From Daphnia carinata (Eukaryota > Arthropoda > Branchiopoda > Diplostraca > Daphniidae): 64,000 nucleotides of DNA. A program made the translations under genes and the position numbers. Positions within the stretch are counted from its first letter, which is position 1; each line of letters begins with the position of its first letter. Shown here piece by piece: positions 39,379-54,700 of the stretch. Where the stretch lies: positions 4,154,001 to 4,218,000 of the forward strand of contig NC_081340.1 of assembly GCF_022539665.2 (NCBI RefSeq), written 5' to 3'. A model generated the notes under the pieces. The model saw nothing but the letters and a program-made list of their open reading frames with translations, had not been told where the DNA came from and made no database searches.

Positions 39379-42300
39379 AACGTAATGAAACAGAATAGGA
39401 GGATAGGCTGAATCAAAAAGAATCTAATGTAATACAATCTCGGAGAAAGAGATTTCCTTTACTTCGAGCTTATTGCAACGAACCGGCGCTGATACGGTGC
39501 AACACTGCAGTCGGCATTATCACTGCCTGCAGAAGGGCGGAGTGCCTCTCTTTTTTTTTTTTTGTATGGAAGAAAAAGTAAAGAACGCAAATCCGAACGA
39601 CTCCGCCTCAACGCCCAATCCAGTCCGACCCACCGCTGGCTGGATGAACGGCGTTTCATTTTGTGTGTGTCCAGTTTAGCTTGCATGCAAATTGCTTTCT
39701 CCTCTTCTCCTCATAGTTGTCCGAATAGATTAGCCCTTTCCTCTCCCCACTCCGAACTCAGTTAGTCAATTAGTTAGAACCAGGTTTAAGGGACCCATCA
39801 GATTTATTTATTTTTTATTGTTTCCTTCTTGTCGGCTTCGTTCTCTTCAGCCCTTTCGATGATTTTCTTTTTCGGCTATTTTTGGGCGGTCCATTTAACA
39901 CCTCCGCAAGACAAGTTACGTAGATCAGCACTAAACAGCATCAGAGGTGTATAGATGGGAGTGGATTTAACACCTTGACTTAGTTCGTCCTTTAAGTAGA
40001 AGGAAAGATTTGGATTAAATTGATGATGTTACTTAACTATTCAGCGATACGGACGGTATGTTTCTTTTACAAGGCGAGGTATCTTGCGGAGATAGAGGTC
40101 CATCCCGTTTGCTTCATCCTTCCGCCTTCCTGCCAGAAAGATATCTGTTGAGGAAAAGCATTTCCGACGTTTGGATAGAATATAAATTAAGTGTTATGAT
40201 GTTTAAACCTTCCTCGTTCGATTTTTATTCAGGATTATTTTTCGTTTGATCAATATTGGATGGAAAAGTTGAACTCTTCTTTTAAAAAGGTTAGTCATTA
40301 ATAACATGGGTGTAAAAAAAAAGAAGAATAACGTAAGGGAGGGTAAGAAAAATCAAATGCCGAAAGTAAGAAAACAAAATGAGAAAAAAAAAGGAGATAG
40401 GCATGGACAAAGGCACAAATGCCGGTGTTAGGATAATTGCTTTTCCTCGACAGGCAAAGACGGAAAGGAAAGGTACACAAGGATAGGGAAAAAAAAAGGA
40501 CCAAAATCGTCAGCCATTACTAAAAAGGAGAGCGAAAGGTAGAGACGAAATCAAGAACAAAAAAAAAATCCTTCCTTTTCCTTCTCGTCAAATGCCAATA
40601 TAGAAAAAGGAATAGATCGTACCACCCGCAGTTCATATTTGGCCAAACGATTGAAACCCACTCGAAAGCTATGAAAAACAAAAATTAAGAAGAAAAAGGC
40701 AGAAGAATCACCGGCAGATCCTACGGTTGTTTTCAATCTCTCTGTGTTACGTCAATGTCAGTTTTATTTCGGACTTGAACAAGAAATGTTTGGAGCTATA
40801 AATAACATCTTTGAGAACGGCGCGTGCGAGCCAGACGTGCAAGTCGATCGCCAGTGCGTAAATTACTCACAAAACTGTGCAGCAATGATTTTGTGTTAAA
40901 AATCAAAGTTTCTGCAATTGCCTTAATTTAATCGAACTATGCAGTGAGAACAATGACTTGATGTTAGTACTGTCCAGAATCGTTGGACTTCAGTGATTCT
41001 CATCATAGTTCAACACGAAAACCGATCGAGGAGTACCGTGGGAAGGTGTTGTTACTGTCGATGAAAAATCACATGTGCGAGATTGGATTATGTTCAATGT
41101 GTAAACATTGGCCAAGCCAGGCATAGATTGGAAGCTTTTCGAGAGGCTACGTATCTCAGGTAAATAAACAGTCGACCTCTTTCACACCTCAACTCCCCCG
41201 CAACGTTCGATAGTTACCATAAGCTGCACGCAACCCTTGCCTGTAAAAATGTATCAAAATTTAAGGGGAGTGTTGCCTGTAAAGAGTTGTTTTCTCATAA
41301 TAGCTGAAACTAAACGCGTATGTTTGGCTTTCCCACACTTGCCGGTTCCGGTTCGCTTCTTCAGCTGCTGATGCTGCAGCCCTGCCCTAACACATTGCTG
41401 ACGAAGATGCTTAATAGTCTCACCCACAACCTCTAGCGATTCTCTTTTTCGTGCTTTTATGTGCCTGTGTGTTTTAAAGAAGTAAATCCCAATAGAACTC
41501 CTAGTCACGCATAGGGCTTATACACATAATTCATACCCCCAACGTAATAGACCTTTGACCAAAAGTCAGCTTGAAAGGTAAACAATCGACGATAGTTTTA
41601 TCTATTTTCTTCTTTCCTTTAGCGTTTTCTTGATTAAAGGTTCAGGGGGAAAGCGCCAAGAGAAACTGTTTTCATCCAAACTGATCCACGTTTAAGCCCA
41701 AAATTATCCGAGTATAGCTTTTTGAAATTCACTTTCTCTTTCCTACTTCTAATTATCTGCTTAGATTTTAATGGAAGCGGGACACAACGCGAGCCATAAA
41801 ATGAGAAGAGTTTGCCTTTAATGCGATAAATGCGCAGCCATAAGTGGAGTGGAAACTTTGTTCGTTACAATCCCATATTACGATTAAAAGAGTTATTCAG
41901 TAAGTTCGATTGGAGATGCATGATTGGGAGGGGCCGTAACCATAGACTTCAACCATCCAATCGTAGTTACAAGATCAACAAGGCCACAGGGGTGGAATCG
42001 TGAAAAAATAACCTGAAAGATGGGAACAAGCTGCTTTTTTCTTACTTCTACTGTTCCATATCAAATACAGAATAGGACACACGTTGCCTGTGACCGCCAA
42101 CAGTTCCCCTACTTGCAAGTGAAGGGCCATCCTGATCATATTTCTTCCCACTTTTTATGCCACAAGAAAAACGATTTTAAGTTGATGATAGAGATCTCGA
42201 GTTCAAGATTATCCGTTTTCACTCTGCATTGTTGAATTGCAAATAGACTGAACACGAACCTGCAGTTTGTCAAAGACTATTATGTGTAACCTGTTATGAG

Positions 42301-42608
42301 AGAAGACGAGGAAGAAAACCATGACTCGCTTCGTTCTTCCCTCTCTTTGACATTTAATTGCTAAATTGGCTGCGCATACGCTCCAGGGTCCGGGTGGATG
42401 CAACGGAGCATAGCTGGAAGATTGGCACAAAAAAGGGGAGGCAACCTGTCTAGGTCCATTGGGTCTCTTGTTTTTTCTCTTTCCACTAGCAAAAGATCAG
42501 ACAAGACAAATGGGCAAACCAGCTATTTTGCAAAGAAACACGCAATCAAACTGCAATGCAATCATAACGCAGACAGTTGGACAAGGTCCAGTTTGCAAGC
42601 CAATTTAA

Positions 42609-42788
42609 TGTCTATGCCATTCTGACTGTTGGCTTCTTTGTACAGTTTTGCCAGGAGCAGCCTCCTCCGCCGTCACATTGTCTTGGAAAGAAGGAGCAAT
42701 AATCTACTCGGTCCAATACAAAGTCGATGATTACCGGACAATCTGCAAAGCCAACAGTAGTCCGCTAAGCCAGCTGGATGATTCGTAA
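42609..42788 (+). CDS. Possible isolated exon or gene remnant (weak)
   Basis: After an acceptor-like TTCTTTGTACAG (ending 42,645) a frame stays open for 46 codons to TAA at 42,786-42,788. The peptide has a balanced composition, including the stretch VTLSWKEGAIIYSVQYKVDD, which loosely recalls a fibronectin type III strand pattern. No partner exon, start codon or domain can be confirmed. It may be chance, a decayed gene piece or a terminal exon of an unseen gene. Confidence 0.15.
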   Translation, partial: CLCHSDCWLLCTVLPGAASSAVTLSWKEGAIIYSVQYKVDDYRTICKANSSPLSQLDDS

Positions 42789-42799
42789 AAATAACGGTT

Positions 42800-45700
42800 C
42801 ATGAAAACAATAAGGTAAGCGTCTCCTCCCTATTCTTCGATCACTTTTGTTCGGCGATTAAACCGCAACGTTTTGCACAATATCTTATTCTTTTCGGGGT
42901 GGAAAAGGAGCGGCTTGAAAATGATTCAGTTATGATTGTCGGCTTTCGCAAGGCGGTTCGTTTCGGTAGTCATTCTTCTTTAAACCAGAATGAAAATGTA
43001 TCGAAAGAACAGCGTGCAATAAAAACAAAAACAAGACAATACAGAAGCAAAAAGGCGAACAAGCAATTGCGCAAACCCCCCTCGATGAGCTTGACCGGCT
43101 ATACTACATTTCTTGACACGGGGGTGGGCAATCTTCCGAAAAAACGGCAAACAATAGAAAAAAAACCACGAAACAAAAAAAGAAAATGGAATCAAAACAA
43201 AAGAAGCCCGAAAAAAAAGGAACCTTGACTCCCCGCGTCGAATCACTTTCATAGCCATTAAACACGCATCTTTCAATTTTCCTTTTATGTTTACCTTTGC
43301 TTTTGTTTTCTTTTTTGAGCTGCGAAACTGTTTGAAACGAGCCATTTTTACCCGTGTTTCTGTTTCAATGATGAATATCCCGTGTAGAATTCACATTACA
43401 AGGAAAAGTCACACGGCGCCAGCAGGTCCAAAAGGCAAAGTGATTGTTCGCTATCGTTTGTGTATTTATACCGTACACAATCGCCTTACGCTTCAACTCT
43501 TCCATTTTTTACTTCCTTCGGTTAGTGGAAACCCTTGTCAACTAATTAACCGAGAAGACTCGATTGTTCAGTTCTCCGTGATGCGATTTGTCTGTGAAAT
43601 TACACAGCACAAGAAGGTGATTGAAGCCGAATCGGTTTGATTACTACAGCCACCTATGCGGTGTGTGTGTGTGGTTTCTTTTAGGCTTGTAAATAAAGCC
43701 AACACGGAAGAGGCTGATGGCATGTTCACATGCAATCTACAAACAATCCAAAGCGGTTCTTTTTTTTTTTTATTTCTCTCGTCTAAAATCATAAATCAAA
43801 AGGCAAGTTATTAACACACACAACAAGTGTCCAGCAACTAACACACGGTTATTAATTTCTGAGTTAATAAGAGGCGTAAGGCTTGCGTTTTTGTTTTAGC
43901 AATTGGATCTTGTTGACCTAGTGAAAAAAAAAATTGTAGCATGGCTTTGATTAAACTTGACCGAAGAATTTATGATTTTAGAAGACTTCCTCTTTCAGGG
44001 TTAAATCCTCTATCGGTTAAATTTGATTCAATAAATTGCTACGCCGACCTGGCCGTTTGCAGCGGTTTGATGGACGTCGTTTAAACTACTCTGCGTTTTA
44101 GCTAACCTTAAAAAAAGCTACGCAAAAAGGATGGAATTAAAAATAGCCAACAAACCCATGAGAAGAAAAGCAGGATCGTTAAAAGATTCCAGAAGAGTCT
44201 GATGCACGACCAGAGTGAACGCGCTATGTGGGGTTGATACACCAATTTTGTCCAAAGAAGGGATAAACGGCAGCCAAAATAGGAAACATGAATAATTTCA
44301 ACAAATTTTACAGAGAATTAAAAACTAAAAAAAAAAACGGTAACCTCAAAGCGAAACACACGACGCGATAGCCCACACACCTTGATCTTTAAACCGCCAC
44401 ACAACGACGTAGCTGCAGTGAAAAAAAAAACAGGCTCATTCGGCAGCGCGGGTCATTAGACAAATGAGACGAAGCCAAAACAATTATCGGCTTTTTACTA
44501 TATTACCTTCCTTTTGTGTGTGTGTGTGTGTATGTGTGTGTGTTTTTAGACTTTGACCCATACCTGGGATCAAGGTGAGGATGAGAACGCCCGCCTTATT
44601 CCCCCATACTTTTCTCTCCCCTACTCTTTTCCCTACTGTGTCAATGACTTCTTTTGTTTCAAACACTCTGCTAGTCTGAGACAAGATTTTTAGCCAGTTT
44701 TATTCGTCCGTCCCTGTATGTCCGGTCCGAAAAATGCGCGTTGTCCGTGTAAAGTCCTCAACGGGACATTGTAGCGCAATATGCGATCAAACTTAAACAA
44801 CATTTGGGTCTTTCCACCGTGCCATATTAAAGTAGTAGTTGTAGAGCTTCAGTGAAACTGTAACATCTCTGTATTTGAATTCGCTTTCTTTTTAGGAGGG
44901 TTGATAGTTAACGGCTTTTCAGTTGTTATTGTAACCAAGAAGCGAGGAAGGGCAATGAACACCCCCAAGTTCGGCGGAACAAGCGGTTGAAGCACCTGCT
45001 CATTTACATTTAAATGTCTCAATGCCGAGTTGAGAACTTTCGGAATGAATAGCCAAGACAAGCGAACGATGTTTTTTTTTTTAAAAAAAAGGAGAATAAA
45101 AGGAAAAATCTGAATAATAAAAGAAGGAAGACCTCACACAGAAGTGGGAGCTGATACCTTGTTCTCGGTTGCCCAACCAATTTTCCAACAGCTCACCTGT
45201 AGTCTCACCTCAGCATTTATCATACTGGGTAAAGGAAAAACCGTCCTCAATGGGAGGAATATCATTATCGGAAAATGCAGAGGCGACACTGAGCCGACCG
45301 ATGAAACTCGTAAATCAGTGCCCATCAATAGTTCCTCTTGAGTGTATTATTTCTTACCCTAAAATTTGCATAGTAAGCAGGCTACCTATTTTTTTTTCTT
45401 TGAAAGGGATGTCTCCTTGGTCTCTATATCCTGACCAGTAGTTAGCAATTTATGCAAAAATGTTGTCACACCTAATTGCTCATTTCGTTCAAAAGGGACC
45501 TGTCTCGTCTGCGCCCGGCGATTAGAGAGTCTGCCATCAACGACTGGAACGTCAGAACAGGTACATTCAACCACAAGGAGGAGGATCCACTTCAGTCGAT
45601 GACCAAGAGGCTTGAAATCAATGACGATTTTCCGAACGAGAAGAAGGTAAGCCACAATTCATCTTATTAATTATTCAAAAACAAAAATGTGGTAACTCAA

Positions 45701-48700
45701 AACCACGATATCACGTACACTCGAATGAAAAGAAACGTTGAAGCGAAATGCAACGAATGAAACGAGTCATTTTTGTTGGGGAAAACAAGGTCTCAACTTT
45801 CTTGTCCACCCGAATGTAATCCGATCGCATTTCGTCTGGAAAAGAATAAGAACTATTTGATTAACTATATCTCTGAGGAGGATAGATAAAACAAAGATTT
45901 CTGGAACACTAAAAGGGGGGCACTCAGTTGTGACTTGCCATTGCTCGTTTGAATTTAAATTTGAAAAAAGGGGAATCGTGCACGACCTTGGCCAGACATC
46001 TCGTTTTACACAAGAGCGGCCGTTTGGTTCTATCTAACTTGTTTATATAGCTGCGTTCAGGTATTTCTCTTTCTGATCGTTTCCAAATGCCTTTCTTTAC
46101 TTTGTCAACTGTTTGATGACGTCGTGATAGCGCTGTTTAACAGGAATTTTTGATCAATACCAACGCAATTTTCTATTTTGATAACAAGTGTTTAGTAGTT
46201 GATTAACATCTCGCGTCCAAGGGAAAACTCTCCCCTCCAACCACAGGCCGCAGGTTCGTTGGGGGCCTATATCTTTTTGAGGGTTGAATGTAACGTAGAT
46301 GTAGGGTAGCGTTGATGAAGTCGTCCGTTGCCTACGCACTGTAAGCTTGTCATTGATACATTACGTACATCAGACGGTTCTACCGGAAAAAGCCTTTGCT
46401 TTTTAGATTTACATATGTGTGGGATAACACTCAAGTTGTTTGATTAGATCGTCAATGCCCCTGTAACTTTGATTAATCCTTTTCGTAATCATGCCCACCG
46501 TTAGCAGCTGATTCACCCTATTCATCCGGAATGAGTAGAAATAGCCACAGCTCTATTCGTGTTTCCTTTTTCCCCCTTTCTTCTTTCTTTTTCATTTACT
46601 GAATATGAGATATGAACTTGCACCTTTTTCAATTTAATTGGATAATGCATCACCGGTGAAACCGTGGCATTTTCCGGAATAGGGCAAGTACTGGGCCTAC
46701 TATAGCTGAATACTGCTTGTCCTTTTACAACAACACATCCCCTGAAACTAGGCCAAAAGTTCCAATGAACTTGTTTGTGCCGTTTATGCCGAACAGATGG
46801 GATGTTCTAGATCCATTTTTACCATCCATATCTCAGTTAAATCATTTCGGAAAAGATGGCAGCTTGTTGCAACGTAAAATTAACATGCAAACCGCATCGA
46901 AAAATCCCCGCCCTCTTCATAAGATTGTTCTATCCTATATACTTCCCCAATTTTCTGAAACGCGAATATTTCAATAAGGAGAAAGCCCCTAGAAGATTGT
47001 GTAAAAATCCATAACAGACTAGCGTACACGTGTGCTCAAACTAGGCAACCACAGTGGCACATGCCAGGTGGACGCTCGGGGTGTGCAACTGGAACACACT
47101 GCCACCCCACCGACCACCAATTCTTTTTCCCTTCTCTTATCCAGGGAAAGTCCGAGTTTCACCTAATAGAAGTATAAGGAAGAAGAGAACATGACTGCCG
47201 TGTCGGTGCTCCGGGTTAGCCTCTCCCTTTCTTCTCGCTCTCTCTAAGTGGATAATTGCTGATGGAATTATCTGCGCTAGTGCTGCTGACTTGTCTCGCC
47301 GCAAGAAGAAAAGAATAAATAAAGCGCTTGTGCATATTGGGAACAACAGAGGATATATACAGGCACTGTCTGTAAGGGGAGGATAGAGTCGGAGGTGCGC
47401 AGTAGAAAGAAATGGCATTCAACACGAAAAGGTCGGCCATTGTCGATGGGTGAGCACCAGAACACCTTTGAGATAAAAGAGACACTTGACTTTCCGGTAG
47501 TGAATGGATCGCAAATGGTCTCATTCTTCTTCCGTTTCCATTCAGTGAGAACCAACAGCCGGCTCGCCCTGATAAGCCGCTTAAAGAGTTTGAGGAACAA
47601 AAGACAAATCATCAACCCGCCCCTTCTCTATTTAAACTACGAAAGCCATTTCACCAGTGTTTGAGGGTCCATCTTTGATCTATATATGCGCTACTGGAGC
47701 TACTGATTGACTACTCAACCGGATGATTTGCCACAGACAATTTAGCCCACCTTGACTCCCATCCAGTTTCCGGCTGCGTTTTTTTTTACATGCCTTTTTA
47801 ACCTGTCTGTTCTTCCCCTCGGTAATCCTCACGTGTAAGTCTTCTTTATTCTCCCCACTTTGTTGAATAGTTCCGGAACTAGAACCGTTATGTTTTTACT
47901 GTTCATGAAAATGGACGTCTCGTCCGTAGATGGCTGTATTGACCATGGCGTGTGCATTATTATTATTCTATTAAACGTAAACTGTCCTCTTTTTATTTTA
48001 CTTTGATCTTTCTGCAATAGTCCTAACCCTCTACTAGTGAGGTCTTCTTCTTCTACATGCCCCAATGTTTGTTGTACTAGTTGGGAGATTATACCGGCAC
48101 TGTGATCGTTTTCATTGGCAGTGGAAGGCCTTCAACGGTCATCTTAAATTTTCAAATTAAAAAGGCCAATTCTTCTGTCTAATAGAACAAAAGACGATGA
48201 TCCTTCGAAAATTTCAAGTTTACAAGATACGAGCAATTTGTCTTAGGGTACAGCACAATAACACAGCAGCTTAAGATGGTACGTAATGGCCCCTTATTAA
48301 AAGATTGCGCTTCCTACGATGAATAGCCCATGCACTCTGAATCTCTTTTTCAAGTTAATATCAAGATATTATGGATCTCCATATTCGTACGAGTATAATG
48401 TGGATAAAAACCTTTCGCCTTATAAGAAAACGCTACGCGATTGCCGGGTACTGGTAAAGCGGAACGAATGTCGAAACAAAAGAACTTGCCGATTGAATTC
48501 GTACAACAACAACAACAACAATAGAAGTCCAGAAATCTAGAAGGATAAAGGAAAAGTATTATCCCAGAAATGATGACCCATTAACGTCTGTTTTTAATGC
48601 CGTTGTTGGTCGAGTTTAATGACGTTGCTCTGCCCCCGTCCTTATTTTTGGTGTGGTGGGTATTGTGTTGGGCTGTGACGCCTTAGAGAGAATCAGCTCC

Positions 48701-51700
48701 CACTTTTACGAGATTGACTTTTGAAAAAGAAATAAGTTTAACTAGAAAAAATGAAAAGTGAAATTAGCAAATAAACAGGCCGAAGAGGCGTTTTTATTAC
48801 GGCAGCCGCTGTGGACACAAGGGTGGGTTCCGGCTTGTTTTGTAGCTGAGGTGAGTACCCCATAATATGCAATTAAATTCTGGTAATAAAAAGAAATGGG
48901 AGGTAAGGAGATTCATGAAGCTTAAAAACTAAGTTGAGATTCGAGGCGAAGAGAACTAAAAAAAAATTCAAGGGCGGCATCATTTGACAAAACACTGTGG
49001 CTATTCAGAAATTTTACGTAGTACAATAATTGCCCGTCCGAAACAAAAAGACTGTGCTTCAATTAGAACAAGAGGGGTGGTCTCTTAAAAGATAAGCTTT
49101 CCCTTTGAATTGTATAAGTAAAAGAGATAAAATTTACTGTCACTCTTTAACAGGGACTCTTCTTTATCAATCAAAAGTTTTAACTGTAAATTTACTCTTC
49201 CTTTCAGGCTTTTTTGTACATTTGTAATTAAACGAACATTATAGCTACGCTAAACTATTTACACAATGCGCAATCATTATCGACAGAAAATGACCTACAC
49301 TTTGCGCAAGTGGTACACTAGTAATACAATCGATTGTAGCTATTTCAAATCACATGATATTGAAAATCACTCGAGCTCACGAATACGGATAATACGCTAT
49401 TCGCGTGTGTTAGGCTTCTTTTTGCCCTCTGGTATTTCCAATCCCCCACGCAAAGTTAGACGATATAACTTGCACACTCAATTTGATGGCGAAGGGAATC
49501 GATACAAATTAGATATTCAATCCATCGACCCGCCCGAATGCAAAAAGGTCTTCCATTCGAAATGATATTCCATCGGATATAGTACAAGTGTATTCTACCT
49601 GAGATAATGCTACATATGGGATGATGTTTAAAACTTGATGCACGCAACGAAGCGGATCACTAGCACACTTTTTTTTTCCCTTTTGATGGTGGTGGTATTG
49701 TTATCATTCCACCTGGTCATTGTTCATCTTGCCGAACTTGTTCTTCCATAGTGTCTTGTAAGGTGGGGATCGAGTCCATCTTATTAGCATATAATGGAAG
49801 CCAAGTGTTTATTATTCAAACCCACTGGCCAAGGCCCTCAAGCTTGATTTGATACTGCCCTTGCTGGACCTTCCATGTACGGTGGCCGTACAATGCGCTA
49901 TAGCAATTGTTACGTACACAATGTGAAGAGAAAATAAGAAACCATTGCCAACGGTAGCCGCGCGATTTTTTTTTTTCGAACCTGCAATTAACTTGGCTCG
50001 GCATTGACAAGTAAACTGAGAAGAACGTGACGGATCTGTTTTTGGAAGAAAGCTTCCATAACTTCAGATATCTTCCTAAAAGAATCTTACGAAAATGGAA
50101 GTTCGAATGGAATTCTGATCGGAAAAAATAAAATCAAACAACAAGAACTTGCTTCACAATGCAAATGTGTATCTCCACGGTTTCGTATGGATTCAACACC
50201 TGGAGCAATTTCGCATACCTAGCCCCGTTTCTTTTTTCTTTCTTTCCTTATGGTTGCCAAATATAGGGGGTAGGGGGCGAATATTGTCGTTGATACGTTT
50301 GTTACTTACCTATACTTGCTTTGGCAACTCAGCTGGACTTCTGTCCCCCCCCCCTTTCGCTAATTGCTTTTGTAAGCCCGTTTGTTCTTAGAACATTAAG
50401 GTGCGAAACGTGTCACTCGTCATTTGTCTCTTGCACCTGCACGTCATTTTTTGCGCTTTCCTTGTGCCAAATCTATTAGTGCGAGTTCTCACGTTTCGAC
50501 GTCATGTGCCTTGAACTCTCTTTCAAAACCCTTTGCGACTTGAACATTACGTAAGACATTCCAACTGATTTTTTGTGTATTAGGTTTCAACGTTTAACTC
50601 AAACACGAGACAATATCACGTGAAATGGAAAGAGTTACACGAAACGGACGGCTCCGAAAAAGAAAAAAAAAATGCCCCTGGAAAAAAAATCCAACAGTGT
50701 CGCGTGGAAGAGAATCCGCATCAATTCCGGTGGTCCAGCTACTAGTGCGGCCCCAGCGTGGTAAAACTGGATGACAGCCCATATTCGGTTGCCCCATTTA
50801 TTCTCAGGTTCTCTCTTTAAATTTTCTTATTATTTCTGAATTCTTTGCCACCTCTATGATTTTCTCTGCGCGCTGTCGCCTCGGTTCAGCTCACACTTCG
50901 TGTGCTACTGGTTTATTTTTGAAAGAAAAAAAGGATTGAATTTTCTATTGCTCGTAGAAAGAAACGATTGTTTAGATAGCAACTAAAGCCCGTTAACCCA
51001 CGCCCCACGATGAAAATTGTAATCAACACTGGCAGCGTCATGCGGACGATATGCTATCACCTGGATTTTTATTTTTCGGAAAGAAGTAACCAGGTAGCCA
51101 CGCCCGATTCAGCGTAGATGGAGGTGGGTTGAAGAATTTTTATCGCCAGATTCCATTAAACAACTAGACGAAAAGGGCACGATGGCATTTTCAAATGTTA
51201 TGATTTTCATCAAATCTTTCAAGTGGGTTCATGACGTCCTCTTTCGAGAACTCCACTCGTTTTCTTCTAGAGAATTTCAGATAAATGGGAGTCGATGCTT
51301 ACACCAACAAGATATTGATAGGGACTGGCTATCATGAGAAGGCTGCGTACTCACAAATCATGTCCTGCTCGATGGAGCGTATAGGATAGCTATCAAACAT
51401 CGAATTCAGGGATGCCAAGCTAAAACACAAAGTTATAAACGAAACGGTAATTCGATCCTTGCACTAACAAAATACGATAGCCTCTAGCATCTTTCTATTT
51501 TCTTTTGTTTATAATTTTTCTTGGTTCTTTTTTAAATCTACCCAGTTTTATCGGGGTAAGAAAGAGGGCAGTACAAAAACTGTCATGTCGAATGAGCCGT
51601 AGCTCCAGTGACATGGCAAGCGCGTCCTGGCCCTCTGAAACTAAACCATTTTTCTTATGCTATGTCCACCTGTATTATTTAGTTGCAGTCCAGATTCCAA

Positions 51701-54700
51701 AATTCGTTAATACTTTCCCCCTTATTTTATCTGTCTCTTGCTTTTTTAAGGGAGAGAGTCGTTCCCTTCGATTGCCCGATCCAGTTCGCATGACCACTTG
51801 AAAATTCGTTGAGTAAACAAGAAGAGGTACGAGTAAACACTTGTCGTTATACAGCACTTTATTTGAGACACAGGTACATACATAGGCTATAGTTTTCAGG
51901 TCGTCTGCTTATTACCTTTAGCCTTTTCTTTTTTGTTTTAACTTGCAAAGTACTTGACTTCTTCTGATTGCTCAGTACCTAAAAATGGAGGGACTTGTCA
52001 CTCAACGTTCAAACCATCCAATTGAAACTTGTCAGCATTTTACGAGACTTTTCTCTTCTCAAGATTTTCTCTTTTGTTTTTGTTATTTTACCTGGATGAC
52101 CAACAGCCCAGCGGGGACATTCAGTTCAACATCTATCATAGAAATGTAAGGCGGGAGAAGAACTTCAAAAATAACGGAGGATGCGCTCGAAAGACCAGAA
52201 TAAGAGAAACACAGCATGGGATGAAAGATTCATCATCAAACTTGTATTTCTTTTTACTTTATTTACTTGTTGTTATTGTGAGATTTTAAAGACACGCAAC
52301 CCCTCCTCAAAAAAAAAAGCGAAGTAGCGTCTCGGTCATTTGTATGATGCATGTTGATGAATTTACCCTCGGTGAAGTAGAGAAAACTGAAAGAATACGC
52401 TACTGTTTTATTGCACGTGAAATAATGCCTAGGCCTATACCCATCACTATTGTGTAAATAAAGAAGGACTCGTCTAACATCCATGTAACAAAGCGAGATC
52501 TCATTGTGTTCTCTTTTCAAAATTACGTATTCTTTTCAGTTTTCTCTACAGCATTCGTTCAACTCGCTTTAATCATACACATGCAATCGTAACACACTAG
52601 ATACAGTAATCTTTAAATATGGGGGGAAGAAAAAACTAAAGCTTCTTGTTCTGGAAATTATTTTTGAATCTCTTCTAATATGCATTGACCAAACCATCTG
52701 TTAACGCTCTTACATGTCGTGATGAAGATAGGGGACTTGATGCGACCGCTATAGTTAAAGGCCTCCTCTTTGTTATAGAATCCATTCAAAGGGACGAGTT
52801 ATCAATTTAATAATAAAAAAAAAAGTATAGAGCCAAGTGCATTGGGTTTGTACGTTAACAATTGAAGGCAGGAGCTGATATTCTAATAAAAACTTCGTTC
52901 GTCGGGGTCGTAAAGGAATTTCGTTCTCCAATTAGTCGGCACCCTGGTGTGTAAGGCTACTATTTAATAAATGCCAAGTCCCAAAGTCCTCCACTCTTCA
53001 ACCCATTCTCTTGTAACATGATGTGTAGGCATACCCCTCAACTCACCTCACATTCCCCCCCCCCTATAACCGAAATTGAGGGGGACACCTGCTACGGCCA
53101 TCTCATTAATCAGATGATATACCTTTTAAATGGAAAAGAACCATATAAACGAAATTGCATTTGGCTACCATCTCTTACCTAAGCCTATGTACCTCTTTTT
53201 TTTTTGAAACAGCGATGAAGAGACTCCGTTTAATTATCCAGTGGATTGCCCAACTTCTTCTTACCCGTTTTCTATATACTGCGATGAGGTAAATCGCCGT
53301 TTCGAGAAAGAAAGAAATCATCTTTTAGGGGACTATGCTCTTTTTCTCACTCGATTTCAAATGTCTTTTACACAAAGTGCCGAAAGAGCTGTACGATAAA
53401 TGAACTGCAGCCCCAGTTAGGCATCTTGAAACAACTGACTTTTATAGTGATTACTAAAAGTTCAATTGAAAAAGAGAAATACGAAAGGTAGAATCGTTAC
53501 TAGGAAGCATTCTCCACGCTCAATTACAGATTTAACTGCTTTTGACACTACGTGAAAACGTTGCAATTGTAAAAAACGGGGTGCCCGTCCCAAACGTTTA
53601 GAATTGTAGACATGTTTGTTGCACTTGGACCTAATGGAATGCTAACTGCTATCAGCGATGTTACTTTCTAGCCAGTGGGAAATGGTTCAATAGCAATTGA
53701 ACCGTTTCCTCAAGGCAGACCACACGCAGCGTTTGTCGGTTTGAGTGAAACAAACGAAAACAAAAGGCTATTTGCAAGTGCCAATTATATGTGCCCAATC
53801 GACACGCGCTGGCACTTTGTGGGCAATTGCAATTTTTACCTATAAAGAAAATAGATTTGCGGAGAAGGGAAGTACAATATCATTGGCGGTAAGGAAGGCG
53901 ATAGAGAACAGGTAATATGCAAATATCATTGCCCATTGTTGTGCTGATTCCCTGGTACTAGACTCTTCGATGCGCTGGACTCTTAGTGGCCGGGGTGCTA
54001 CCGTTTTTCTTGTTTTGTTTTTTTAAGGTTTTTTTTAGATGAAGATATTAAAATAATCATAGGAGCAACTGGCGATGATTGGCCAAAGGGTCCGCACGAA
54101 ACGCGCAGTTTCAGTGAACTGCGGATGTAAATTGTATTCATTTTGGAACGTCTGCGCTCGCCAACGAAAATGGCGCCACAGTTGAGAAAACAGATTCTAG
54201 GATTCAACGGGTAATTGAAGCTATTATTCGTCTTGCATGATAAATATAAGTAGTTGAGAACAGCATTGAACACGAGCCGCCGCAGATGTTAATCAAAGAG
54301 TTCAATCCAGCCCGGAGCTGTTTTTTGTTGTTGTTGTTGTTTACGTTTCATATGGCCTGATGGGCCATTTCGTTCACCTGTTGACGTATACACAACAATA
54401 ACGGCTCTATGCATATTTAATCTGCGTGGTCGTGATGGGCATCTTCCTTTGGTACTTTGAAACACATTCGATCTGGCGCAGGTTGCCTTTTTTCGTACCC
54501 CCTGCTGTTATCGCCGTTCCAGCTGTGGTCATCTTTTTTTAACTTTTATATTTGAGGGGCCATTTTCAATTAAGTTACAATCCTTCATGTTACGAAGCAC
54601 TACTCTTTGTTTATTCATTTCGTCTACAGTTACGTAACCCAAAAGTCGTGAAGTCCAACACGTGTGTGCCCCAGTTTTCTTTTTATAGTCCAATCAGAAA

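Noticed and set aside
41254-41508. 84-codon minus-strand frame with a Lys/Arg/Gln-rich, helix-like sequence
   Set aside because: Composition is more protein-like than its neighbours, but there is no domain, no splice context and no homologue I can name.
42899-43345. Overlapping frames of 109 and 121 codons on opposite strands
   Set aside because: They are translations of A-rich/T-rich simple sequence (Lys-rich on one strand, Phe-rich on the other).
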